This document shows positions 7,736-15,084 of a DNA stretch of 16,450 nucleotides, piece by piece. The number at the start of each line of letters is the position of its first letter. Position 1 is the first letter of the stretch. The notes under the pieces were generated by a model, which searched no databases, was not told where the DNA came from, and was given only the letters and a program-made list of their open reading frames with translations. Source of the stretch: Herminiimonas sp. GTDB lineage: Bacteria; Pseudomonadota; Gammaproteobacteria; Burkholderiales; Burkholderiaceae. The translations under genes were made by a program, and so were the position numbers. The stretch spans positions 1-16,450 of the forward strand of contig JACMQD010000446.1 in assembly GCA_014377155.1 (NCBI GenBank). The letters run 5' to 3'.

Positions 7736-8374
7736 ATGAGTTTTTTCGGCATTACCGATTTCGGACTGTTTTGCGCGGCCGTCGTGTTGCTCAATGCAAC
7801 GCCGGGCCCTGACACGGCATATATCGTCGGTCGCAGCATTGCGCAGGGGCGCGCTGCTGGGCTGATGTCGGCGCTCGGCATCGCAGCAGGCTGCTGCGTG
7901 CATGTCGTAGCGACCGCTTTTGGCCTGACTGCCATTCTGGCAGCTTCGGCCACCCTGTTCGAACTGATCAAACTGGCCGGCGGTGCTTATCTAGTCTACC
8001 TGGGCGTTCGCATGCTGTGGGCACGACCGTCGCCGGCGAAAGCAGCCACAGCGCCGCAAGCACACCGCGCGCTGACGACGATGTTCTGGCAGGCGACCGC
8101 CACGAATCTGCTTAATCCCAAGGTGATCCTGTTTTTCGTGTCGTTCTTTCCGCAGTTCGTGCGTGTAGACGCGCCCGCAAAAACCACCGCTTTCCTGATG
8201 CTTGGCGTGGTATTCGTGCTGATGTCGACATTGTGGAATAGCGGCACGGCGATTCTGGCCGGAACACTGGCACGTCGCGCAGGACAAAATCCGCAATTCA
8301 AACAATGGCTTGAACGAACAGTCGGGGCGGCATTCGTCGCGCTCGGCCTCAAGCTGGCACTGACAAAGAACTGA
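7736..8374 (+). CDS. LysE/RhtB family amino-acid exporter, 212 aa
   Basis: This is an inner-membrane exporter of the LysE/RhtB family, which removes amino acids or related metabolites using the proton gradient. ATG 7736 gives the family's usual length of about 210 residues; the frame is open much further upstream, but that part has no membrane character. The signature near the N-terminus, LNATPGPDTAYIVGRSIAQG, is typical, followed by the Gly-rich helix GLMSALGIAAGCCVHV. About five or six membrane segments are visible: 4-22, 38-60, 66-86, then after a short polar loop about 112-135, 148-172 and 190-208. The conserved NLLNPKVILFFVSFFPQF segment is present. Substrate specificity cannot be read from the motifs. 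Its TGA overlaps the rsmB ATG (TGATG at 8372-8376), so translation of rsmB is probably coupled to it. Confidence 0.93.
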   Translation: MSFFGITDFGLFCAAVVLLNATPGPDTAYIVGRSIAQGRAAGLMSALGIAAGCCVHVVATAFGLTAILAASATLFELIKLAGGAYLVYLGVRMLWARPSPAKAATAPQAHRALTTMFWQATATNLLNPKVILFFVSFFPQFVRVDAPAKTTAFLMLGVVFVLMSTLWNSGTAILAGTLARRAGQNPQFKQWLERTVGAAFVALGLKLALTKN

Positions 8375-9690
8375 TGTCCAAATCCACTCTCAAATCCGAT
8401 TCGCTGGCGTTCGCGCTGCTCGGTGCGGCGCAAGCCGTTGCAATGGTCCGCAAGGGCACGGCTTTACCGCAGGCACTGGCCGACGTATTTTCGCAAGTCG
8501 AGACGCCCCCGCAAGCACGTGGCGCCATTCAGGATATCGCTTACCGAACGATGCGCCAGCTCGGCCGCGTCGAAATCCTGATCGGTGCGCTCACCACCAA
8601 GGCCCCCGCGCCAGCGTTGCTGCACGGCTTGCTGTGCTGCGCGCTCGGACTCATCTCCAATCCCGACGAGACCCCGGAAAATAATCCCTACAACGCTTTC
8701 ACGGTGGTAGACCAGGCTGTCACGGCGGCGACTTCGGATCTGGGCATCGCGCATGCCAAAGGCATGGTCAATGCAGTGTTGCGCCGCTTCCTGCGCGAGC
8801 GCGATGCGCTGCTGGCCGATGCCATGAAAAATCCGGTGGCCGTATGGAATTTCCCGGCCTGGTGGATTGACGCCACCCGCGCGGCTTATCCGCATCAGTG
8901 GCAGGATATCCTGAAAGTCGGTAATACCGCGCCGCCATTGACCCTGCGCGTGAACCAGCGCAAGACCAGTGTGGCCGATTACCTGGCGCTGCTGGCGGCC
9001 AATGCCATGCAGGCCACGCAGGTGGGTCCCCACGCAGTGCGCATGACACAGGCAGTGCCGGTCGGCCAGTTGCCGGGCTTTGCCGACGGCATGGTGTCGG
9101 TGCAGGATGCGGCGGCACAGTTGGCGGCGCCGTTACTGGATGTACAGGCCGGCATGCGCGTGCTCGACGCGTGTGCTGCGCCCGGCGGCAAGACCGGGCA
9201 CCTGCTCGAAGCGTCCCGGGCCGACGTACTAGCGCTGGACAACGACCCCAAGCGGCTGCAGCGCATCACCGACAACCTCGATCGCCTGCACCTCAACGCC
9301 ACGCTGGTGACCGGCGACGCCGCCAGCGCTGCCTGGTGGGATGGCAAGCCGTTCGACCGCATCCTGGCCGATGTACCGTGCACGGCGTCCGGTATCGTAC
9401 GCCGCCATCCCGACATCCGCTGGTTGCGGCGCAAGGTCGATGCCGCACAGCTTGCAACACTTTCGGCACGGATTCTCGACAATCTTTGGCAGATGCTGCG
9501 GCCCGATGGTAAATTGTTGTTTGTGACCTGCTCGGTCTGGCCGCAGGAGTCGGAAGCACAAGCGGCTGCTTTTGCGGTGCGTAACGGTGCGGTTCGCCTG
9601 GACGCGCCGGGCCAGTTGCTGCCGACGATCACGCCAGAGCAGGATCACGATGGCCTGTTTTTTGCACTTTTTCACAAGCCCCTGATTTGA
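8374..9690 (+). CDS. rsmB: 16S rRNA m5C967 methyltransferase RsmB, 438 aa
   Basis: RsmB methylates C967 of 16S rRNA at carbon 5 using S-adenosylmethionine. Residues 1 to about 150 form the NusB-like RNA-binding helical domain, recognisable by the AIQDIAYRTMRQLGR helix and the FTVVDQAV...KGMVNAVLRRFLRER segment. The Rossmann methyltransferase domain carries the SAM loop DACAAPGGK (265-273), an acidic LALDNDPKRL segment, and DVPCTASG (333-340) with Cys336. TCSVWPQE follows, where Cys386 corresponds to the nucleophile Cys375 of the E. coli enzyme. Length and domain order are normal for Fmu/Sun proteins. The start overlaps the exporter stop by one base. The signalling genes begin 210 bases downstream, an order I associate with many Burkholderiales genomes. 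Confidence 0.96.
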   Translation: MSKSTLKSDSLAFALLGAAQAVAMVRKGTALPQALADVFSQVETPPQARGAIQDIAYRTMRQLGRVEILIGALTTKAPAPALLHGLLCCALGLISNPDETPENNPYNAFTVVDQAVTAATSDLGIAHAKGMVNAVLRRFLRERDALLADAMKNPVAVWNFPAWWIDATRAAYPHQWQDILKVGNTAPPLTLRVNQRKTSVADYLALLAANAMQATQVGPHAVRMTQAVPVGQLPGFADGMVSVQDAAAQLAAPLLDVQAGMRVLDACAAPGGKTGHLLEASRADVLALDNDPKRLQRITDNLDRLHLNATLVTGDAASAAWWDGKPFDRILADVPCTASGIVRRHPDIRWLRRKVDAAQLATLSARILDNLWQMLRPDGKLLFVTCSVWPQESEAQAAAFAVRNGAVRLDAPGQLLPTITPEQDHDGLFFALFHKPLI

Positions 9691-9900
9691 TGCAGTTGCC
9701 TGGAGGACCAATCGGAATAGTCTGAAAGTCACCTTCTCAACGCTGATGCATCGGCCCGACATGCTTGCGGGCGCGGTCTTATAGAGTTCGCCGCGTCGCC
9801 CAACGGCGGCCATGACGCAGACGAGTTCTTGTCGCCATCACCATGGCGGCGTGGAACCCTTCATCAACCGTTTTCAATATGGCTTTTGCCTTACCGACGC

Positions 9901-10473
9901 GTGAAAAGACGATTTCTTCATTTTTTGATGTGCTGGATGCTGGCGATGCCAGCGGCAATGTCGGTCAGCGCATCGGCACTGGCCGCCGATATCGAGGTGG
10001 TACAGGCCCACCTGGAAAGCTCCGACGACGGGTACCGCCTGTCGGCAACCTTCGCCTTCGAACTCAACCGGCGTCTTGAGGAAGCCCTGACGCACACGAT
10101 TCCGCTGTACTTCACGACCGATGTCGAAATCACCCGGCCACGCTGGTACTGGTTCGACGAGCGCGCCATCGCCGCCTCGAAAACCATTCGGATCGACTAT
10201 AACGTCCTGACACGTCAGTATCGGGCCGGTGTGGCCGGCAACGTCCAGCAAAGCTTCAGCACGCTGGACGATGCGCTACTGCTACTGCGCCGGCCAAACC
10301 GCTGGGTCGTGGCCGAAAAAGGCGTCCTCAAGCCGGGTGAGTTGTATAGCGTGTCACTGCGCATTCGCATGAATCCGGAATACCTGCCAAAGCCGTTTCA
10401 GGTCAATGCACTCAATAACAGCGACTGGCGCTTTGCTTCCGACACTAAGACCTTTCTGTTCCGGGCGGAATAA
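9901..10473 (+). CDS. DUF4390 exported protein, 190 aa
   Basis: This is a protein of unknown function exported through Sec. I place the start at GTG 9901, which gives a textbook signal peptide (KRRFLHF, a hydrophobic core to about residue 24, then SALA with cleavage expected after residue 28). The frame is open back to TTG 9829, and neither start has a clear ribosome-binding site. The mature domain reads as a beta-rich fold: an IEVVQAHLESSDDGY opening, FELNRRLEEALTHTIPLYF, and a WYWFDERAIAASKTIRI strand pair. It ends with YLPKPFQVNAL...WRFASDTKTF, all features I associate with DUF4390. It ends two bases before the kinase gene. That constant linkage suggests a periplasmic partner or input of the NtrY-type sensor; this is inference. 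The 210 bases before it hold no other gene. Confidence 0.88.
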   Translation: MKRRFLHFLMCWMLAMPAAMSVSASALAADIEVVQAHLESSDDGYRLSATFAFELNRRLEEALTHTIPLYFTTDVEITRPRWYWFDERAIAASKTIRIDYNVLTRQYRAGVAGNVQQSFSTLDDALLLLRRPNRWVVAEKGVLKPGELYSVSLRIRMNPEYLPKPFQVNALNNSDWRFASDTKTFLFRAE

Positions 10474-10475
10474 CC

Positions 10476-12785
10476 GTGATCCGGCTCTTGCGCTATGTCC
10501 TTATCGTCGGCAGCGGCATTGCCGGCATCCTGCTGTTCCTGCTGGCGTCCGCTTCTGAAAATTCCGCTTCGTTCGACCGCCATTATCCGTGGCTGCTGGG
10601 TCTCAATGCGCTGATCGCGGTGGCGTTGCTGACACTGGTGGGGATCATGCTGGGCCAGCTGCGCAGCCGCTACAAGCGCGGCAAGTTCGGCTCCAAGCTG
10701 ATGGCGCGGCTGGTGATGCTGTTTGCACTGGTCGGAATCTTGCCAGGCACGGTTATCTACATGGTGTCGGTGCAGTTCGTGTCGCGCTCGATCGAATCGT
10801 GGTTCGACGTACGGGTCGAAGCGGCACTTGAATCGGGCCTGAACCTGAGCCGTTCCGCACTCGACGCGTCACTCTCGGATCTGAGCGCCAAAGCCAACGG
10901 CATCGCCCTTGAACTATCCGACCTGAGCGACTCGGGCAGGGTCACGCAATTGTCCAAGCTGCGCGACCAGAGCCAGATGCAGGAAGCCACCATCGTCACC
11001 GCCGGCGGCAATGTGGTGGCCAGTGTCGGCGGCAGGTTGGGCATGCTGGTGCCGGATCTGCCGACCATCAACATGCTGCGCCAGGCACGGTCTTCGCGCG
11101 GTTACATGGCAATCGAAGGCAGCACCGAAGACACACCCGCACGCGCGGCGTCGCCCGCTGCAACCGGCGCGCCGGCCGTCCCGGCGGTCGATCCTTCCAG
11201 CCCCAGCCTCAAGCTGCGCGTGCTGGTTGAAATTCCCGCGCCGGCCACGACTCTGTCGCTCAATGGCGAATCCCGCTTCCTGCAACTGACGCAAGGCGTG
11301 CCGCCTTATCTGGCGTCGAACGCCGAAGCGCTGCGCATTGCCTATGGCGAATACCAGGAGCGCTCGCTGGCGCGGTCAGGCCTGCGCAAGATCTACATCG
11401 TGACGTTGACCTTGACCTTGCTGCTGGCGATCTTCGGCGCCATTGCCAGCGCGTTTCTGATCGCCAACGACCTGGCGCGGCCGCTGCTGCTGCTGGCTGA
11501 AGGTACCAAGGCGGTAGCCGAAGGCAATTTGTCGCCGCGCCCGATCGTCGCCACGTCCGATGAACTGGGCACGCTGACCCAGTCCTTCAATACCATGACG
11601 CGACAACTGTTCGACGCCCGCGCATCGGTCGAGCGCAATCGCGCCGAACTCGAAAATGCCAAGGGATACCTGGAATCGGTGCTGGCCAACATGTCGGCTG
11701 GCGTGATGGTGCTCGATACACGCTTCACGCTGGTGACTTGTAATGAATCGGTGGAGCGTATCCTGCAGCATGACTTCGACGCCGATGTCGGCAAGCCGCT
11801 GGCAGCGATCGAAGGCTTGAACGTGTTTGCCGAAGTGATCACCAAAGCGTTTTCGGAACAGAGCGCCCAATCGGCGGCTGGCGGCAGTGGCCACGCCAAC
11901 CTGCATTGGCAAAAACAGATCGAAATCCTGCGTACCGTCAGCACCAACGAAACCGATACCGGCAACACGATTACGCTGCTCACCCGCGGCTCGCGCCTGC
12001 CAGTCGAAAGCGGTACTGGCTATGTAGTGGTGTTCGACGATATCTCGGACGTGATTTCGGCCCAGCGTTCGTTCGCGTGGGGCGAAGTGGCACGACGCCT
12101 GGCACATGAAATCAAGAATCCGCTGACGCCGATCCAGCTATCGGCCGAGCGCCTGCAAATGAAACTGGTCGGCAAGCTCAGCGCGCAGGATACGGCGATC
12201 GTCGACAAAAGCACGGCTACCATCGTCAACCAGGTATCGGCTATGAAACGCATGGTCGACGATTTTCGCGACTACGCCAAGACACCGCCGGCGGTACTGC
12301 ATCCGCTGAACCTGAATGCGCTGATCGAAGAAATCCTGCATCTTTACCTCGCTGGTGACGAACGTGACATTATTCATGCTACGCTTGCGCCGACACTACC
12401 CGAAGTGATGGGGGATGCGACACAATTGCGTCAGGTCATCCATAACCTCTTGCAGAACGCGCAGGACGCGGTGAATGAGCGGATCGATCGCACGATAGGA
12501 CCGAGCATCAACGTCGTGACGGAAGAAATCCATTACAGCGGCTCCGACAATGTGAAGCGTGCGGCAGTACGGATTTCGATTACCGACAACGGCGCCGGGT
12601 TTGCGCCGAAGATTCTGGCACGCGCGTTCGAGCCGTACGTCACCTCGAAACCGCGCGGAACAGGACTTGGTTTGCCGATGGTCAAGAAAATCATCGATGA
12701 ACATGGTGGTCGGATCGACATACAAAATCGTACCGACAGCAATGGTGCCAAAGTATCAATTTTGCTGTTAAAGTTGGCGTATTAG
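10476..12785 (+). CDS. ntrY: NtrY-like membrane sensor histidine kinase, 769 aa
   Basis: This is an inner-membrane sensor kinase, starting with GTG two bases after the DUF4390 stop. Membrane helices are seen at about 6-26, 39-60 and 76-98, then a sensor region to about 303 and a fourth helix at about 306-329. HAMP (about 330-385, NDLARPL...TSDELGTL), a PAS domain (about 395-520, with VLANMSAGVMVLD) and the transmitter follow. The phospho-acceptor is His544 in AHEIKNPLTP. The ATPase domain has the N box HNLLQNAQDA, G1 ITDNGAGF, F box FEPYVT and G2 GTGLGLPMVKKI. This matches the NtrY architecture. A Pro/Ala-rich stretch (about residues 221-242) interrupts the sensor region. NtrY relatives respond to nitrogen, redox or envelope cues; which one here is unknown. 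Its partner is the regulator 69 bases downstream. Confidence 0.92.
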   Translation: MIRLLRYVLIVGSGIAGILLFLLASASENSASFDRHYPWLLGLNALIAVALLTLVGIMLGQLRSRYKRGKFGSKLMARLVMLFALVGILPGTVIYMVSVQFVSRSIESWFDVRVEAALESGLNLSRSALDASLSDLSAKANGIALELSDLSDSGRVTQLSKLRDQSQMQEATIVTAGGNVVASVGGRLGMLVPDLPTINMLRQARSSRGYMAIEGSTEDTPARAASPAATGAPAVPAVDPSSPSLKLRVLVEIPAPATTLSLNGESRFLQLTQGVPPYLASNAEALRIAYGEYQERSLARSGLRKIYIVTLTLTLLLAIFGAIASAFLIANDLARPLLLLAEGTKAVAEGNLSPRPIVATSDELGTLTQSFNTMTRQLFDARASVERNRAELENAKGYLESVLANMSAGVMVLDTRFTLVTCNESVERILQHDFDADVGKPLAAIEGLNVFAEVITKAFSEQSAQSAAGGSGHANLHWQKQIEILRTVSTNETDTGNTITLLTRGSRLPVESGTGYVVVFDDISDVISAQRSFAWGEVARRLAHEIKNPLTPIQLSAERLQMKLVGKLSAQDTAIVDKSTATIVNQVSAMKRMVDDFRDYAKTPPAVLHPLNLNALIEEILHLYLAGDERDIIHATLAPTLPEVMGDATQLRQVIHNLLQNAQDAVNERIDRTIGPSINVVTEEIHYSGSDNVKRAAVRISITDNGAGFAPKILARAFEPYVTSKPRGTGLGLPMVKKIIDEHGGRIDIQNRTDSNGAKVSILLLKLAY

Positions 12786-12802
12786 GATTGATCGGATTGA
12801 TC
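12785..12802. repeat. Tandem 9-base repeat in the kinase-regulator gap
   Basis: GGATTGATC occurs twice in a row, its first G being the last base of the kinase stop codon. It lies in the 69-base gap before the regulator gene and could be a replication slip or a paired binding site. Confidence 0.6.
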
Positions 12803-12854
12803 TCCTTGGGTTTATGCCTGCCGACCGGAGCGAATCAGACAAGGAACGTAATAC

Positions 12855-13556
12855 ATGGCGAATATTTTGGTAGTGGACGATGAAATGGGGATTCGGGAAT
12901 TGCTTTCCGAAATCCTGGGCGATGACGGCCATGTTGTCTCGACCGCAGAAAATGCCCAACAGGCACGCGAGCATCGCGCCGCAGGCGCGCCGGATCTGGT
13001 GTTGCTCGATATCTGGATGCCCGACACCGATGGCGTGACGTTGTTGAAAGAATGGCAGCGCGATGGCTTGCTGACCATGCCGGTCATTATGATGTCCGGC
13101 CATGCGACGATCGACACGGCAGTCGAAGCGACGCGCATCGGTGCGCTTAATTTTCTCGAAAAACCGATTTCGCTGCAAAAATTGCTGAAGGCGGTCCAGC
13201 AGGGTTTGACGCGTAAGCCTGACAGCGCTCGGCCACCGGCGTTCCAGGCGCGTGCTGCGGTAGTGCCGATGGAACACCCCACCGGCGCGTCCGATGGCGT
13301 GTTCGCCACCGCGGCGCCACTGAACCTGCAACCCCCGGCGGCACCCGCCGAAGTGCCATTCACCCTGTCTTTCGACCTGCCGTTGCGTGAAGCGCGAGAC
13401 GCATTCGAGCGCGCCTACTTCGAGCATCATCTGTTGCGCGAAGGCGGCAGCATGACACGCGTGGCCGAAAAAACCGGACTCGAGCGCACGCACCTTTATC
13501 GCAAATTAAAGCAACTCGGCGTCGAACCGGGCAAGCTGTCGAAAAAAAATCTGTGA
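12855..13556 (+). CDS. ntrX: NtrX-like response regulator without an AAA+ domain, 233 aa
   Basis: This is the cytoplasmic partner of the upstream kinase. ATG 12855 follows AAGGAA at 12841-12846. Residues 1 to about 120 form a receiver domain with Asp8-Asp9, phospho-acceptor Asp52 in LLDIWMP, Ser81 in MMSGHA and Lys103 in EKPISL. A Pro/Ala-rich linker (about 121-175) follows, and the last 55 residues form a Fis-type helix-turn-helix: REARDAFERAYFEHHLL, then SMTRVAEKTGLERTHLYRKL. The sigma-54-activating AAA+ module that lies between these parts in classical NtrX/NtrC is absent, so this regulator cannot drive sigma-54 promoters by the usual route. It should act as a direct DNA-binding activator or repressor, in the manner of RegA/PrrA/ActR. 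The receiver itself is NtrX-like. Targets are unknown. Its TGA overlaps the next gene by four bases. Confidence 0.9.
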   Translation: MANILVVDDEMGIRELLSEILGDDGHVVSTAENAQQAREHRAAGAPDLVLLDIWMPDTDGVTLLKEWQRDGLLTMPVIMMSGHATIDTAVEATRIGALNFLEKPISLQKLLKAVQQGLTRKPDSARPPAFQARAAVVPMEHPTGASDGVFATAAPLNLQPPAAPAEVPFTLSFDLPLREARDAFERAYFEHHLLREGGSMTRVAEKTGLERTHLYRKLKQLGVEPGKLSKKNL

Positions 13557-13969
13557 ACCCAGCTGACGCCGTCGAGCGCCAGTCCGACGCCACCACGCGA
13601 TCCAATCGCGCAGTCGTCACGTTAGTGACTGGTTCACGTAGTGCCCTGCGGGACGCAGCCATCGCTGCCGCCATCCCGATTCACGGTACCACCGCATTGC
13701 TGCTCGAAGGCATGCCGGATGGCGGTACGGCACTTGATGCGGCAGGCGACAGGCCCGACGTCAGCATCGCCCGGGTAGCCCATGGCTGCGTCTGCTGCAC
13801 CGGCAATCTGGTCATGACAGTTACTCTAAACCGCATCCTGCGTCGCACACCGCAGCGCATTTTCATCAGCCTTGCATCGAGCGCACATGTCGCTCAAGTG
13901 CGGCAATTTCTCCAGAGCGCGCCCTACGACGCGCTCATTACGCTGACAGACGACCTGGAATGCGCTTGA
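13553..13969 (+). CDS. Degenerate CobW/COG0523-like protein with a CxCC motif, 138 aa
   Basis: The GTG start overlaps the regulator stop (GTGA at 13553-13556), so translation is probably coupled. The protein follows the order of the N-terminal half of CobW/COG0523 metal-linked GTPases. A VVTLVTGS strand at about 21-28 occupies the place of the P-loop, TALLLEG (47-53) matches the second strand, and HGCVCCTGN carries Cys79-x-Cys81-Cys82. RIFISLASSAHVAQVRQFL then sits at the Walker B and switch position. The P-loop GxxGxGKS/T is missing: after VTGS comes RSALRDA, with no Gly-Lys pair. The Walker B Asp/Glu is also not apparent, and the C-terminal CobW domain is absent. It therefore should not hydrolyse GTP, but could still bind metal through the Cys motif. 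It could be a remnant gene or a metal-sensing accessory of the two-component system. Confidence 0.7.
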   Translation: MNPADAVERQSDATTRSNRAVVTLVTGSRSALRDAAIAAAIPIHGTTALLLEGMPDGGTALDAAGDRPDVSIARVAHGCVCCTGNLVMTVTLNRILRRTPQRIFISLASSAHVAQVRQFLQSAPYDALITLTDDLECA

Positions 13970-14274
13970 TTTTTCGATAGGGCATCGTGCACTGTCGCCT
14001 TCTTTGGATGCATGCGTGCGCCTTGTTGCAAGGGCACTTTCGTCAATTTTTCCTGTCAAACTCGTAATTGCCGAATTTGCGGTGGGTATTTTTCGAAACC
14101 TTGCATGCACCGATTTCAATGTCCTTAACTTTTCGCCAATAACTACTTGAGAAAAACGAAAATGTCACTCCGGCTGGCGAGACAAGGCTCTTTTTTTGGC
14201 ATACCTTGAAAACAGCTGATCCAGCGCCATTTCCTTATTAACTGAAATATCTTTTCGCGTCACAAGGAGACTAT
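13970..14274. other. Intergenic region between the signalling block and the DUF3567 gene
   Basis: No gene is supported in these 305 bases. The first third holds the hairpin at 14016-14037. The rest is AT-rich, including a run of seven T at 14191-14197 and a TTGAAA at 14206-14211 that could be a -35 element, but the nearest -10-like hexamer (TTATTA, 14235-14240) is too far away, with a 23-base spacer. The DUF3567 ribosome-binding site closes the region. Confidence 0.5.
14016..14037 (+). terminator. Candidate intrinsic terminator after the signalling block
   Basis: GTGC and CCTTG on the left pair with CAAGG and GCAC on the right, giving nine base pairs around a TTG loop with one bulged G at 14020. 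TTT follows immediately and TTTTT comes six bases later. The position, 47 bases after the CobW-like stop, fits the end of that transcript. The interrupted T run lowers confidence. Confidence 0.4.
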
Positions 14275-14532
14275 ATGAACCTGATCTACAACAGCGACCA
14301 GTACAGCGTGGTTGAATTCAGCATCGATATCGATCAGGCAGCACTGCGCTCGGGCGGATACGAAATCATGGACAAGCCTGGCAAACGCGAAATCTTTATC
14401 GGTGGCGATCTGGCCACGACGTTTCGCAAACAAGTGGAAGACCTGATTGCCAGCCAGCCTAGCGTCGAAGAAATCGATGATTTTTTGGGAAATTATGATG
14501 TATTGATGAATCAGCCGGTCATTTTCCACTGA
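14275..14532 (+). CDS. DUF3567 family protein, 85 aa
   Basis: This is a small cytoplasmic protein of unknown function. Its ribosome-binding site is strong: AAGGAGA at 14264-14270, four bases before ATG 14275. It begins with MNLIYNSDQYSVVEFSI, the signature opening of DUF3567, a family I know essentially from betaproteobacteria. Next comes a GGYEIMDKPGKREIFIGGDLA segment (residues about 27-47), a helix and an acidic VEEIDDFL helix near the C-terminus. Length is normal. There is no signal peptide, membrane segment or Cys. It stands alone between a candidate terminator and a convergent gene and probably has its own promoter. The strong ribosome-binding site suggests high expression. Confidence 0.9.
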   Translation: MNLIYNSDQYSVVEFSIDIDQAALRSGGYEIMDKPGKREIFIGGDLATTFRKQVEDLIASQPSVEEIDDFLGNYDVLMNQPVIFH

Positions 14533-14592
14533 TATCGACGCCCGATTTTTTATCCCGATCGGCTGGGAGCCCTCCTGCCATTGCGCTAAGTC

Positions 14593-14994
14593 CTAGCGAA
14601 GCTGCGCGGCAATCGCACGATACTGTTGCGTCAAACCACCATAGCCGTAGGCTGCTGCCCGTACGTCATGCACGTGGATATAACTTTCATGGTGCAAGTC
14701 GCCCAGCAAGTCTGCCATCTGGGCGAACACCTCAGCGATGTACAGCGCTTTTTCGTTGGCGGTGTTGGTTTCGTCGGTAATACGTACATCCAAGAAAAAG
14801 CTGGTCTTTTCTTGTACCGACAAACTCCGTCCGCCCACGAACCAATGCGCCGGATCGACGTGCGTAATGGCGATCGACGTGACTTCGGGCTTTTTGTGCA
14901 AAATTTCAGCGGTCAGACGGGACAGTAGGGTCGCCACAGCAGCAGATTGCTTGGGCGAAGGCGGCGTGGACAGTTGAACGGACAAGATAGGCAT
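14593..14994 (-). CDS. 4-oxalocrotonate tautomerase family protein, 133 aa
   Basis: The minus-strand frame is open much further upstream (to 15204), but the true start is the second of two adjacent ATG codons (14992-14994). It places Pro directly after Met, as this superfamily needs because the N-terminal Pro is the catalytic base, and it is five bases from GGGAG (plus-strand CTCCC at 15000-15004). The protein opens MPILSVQLS and continues with a helix (about 14-32), ITHVDPAHWFVGGRSL at 44-59 and the FFLDVRITDETNT strand. VHDVRAAAYGYGG follows at 108-120. At 133 residues it belongs to the longer tautomerases, with two beta-alpha-beta units, rather than the 62-residue oligomers. The substrate is unknown; keto-enol tautomerisation in aromatic degradation is the family norm. 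It converges with DUF3567 and diverges from the TrmB-like gene. Confidence 0.88.
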   Translation of the reverse strand: MPILSVQLSTPPSPKQSAAVATLLSRLTAEILHKKPEVTSIAITHVDPAHWFVGGRSLSVQEKTSFFLDVRITDETNTANEKALYIAEVFAQMADLLGDLHHESYIHVHDVRAAAYGYGGLTQQYRAIAAQLR

Positions 14995-15072
14995 CATGGC
15001 TCCCGGGTTGTGAAAAATACATAGTAATCTACACAGTGCCGATGTGCGAGTCAGGTAACAGGGAGACGCCGG

Positions 15073-15078
15073 TATACT
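15073..15078 (+). promoter_or_regulatory. Candidate -10 element (TATACT) that would give a leaderless mRNA
   Basis: TATACT is close to the sigma-70 consensus and ends six bases before the A of ATG 15085. Transcription would then begin at or next to the start codon. The matching -35 region (about 15049-15055) is poor, and no ribosome-binding site lies at the usual distance; GGGAGA at 15061-15066 is too far away. Confidence 0.35.
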
Positions 15079-15084
15079 GACACC

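Noticed and set aside
11376..12107. Minus-strand open frame of 243 codons inside the kinase gene
   Set aside because: It is opposite the HAMP and PAS coding region with a low-quality, His/Gln/Arg-rich product; this is a shadow in GC-rich coding DNA.
14585..14599. CGCTA/TAGCG dyad at the tautomerase stop as a terminator
   Set aside because: Five base pairs with no T run on either strand; too weak to call.
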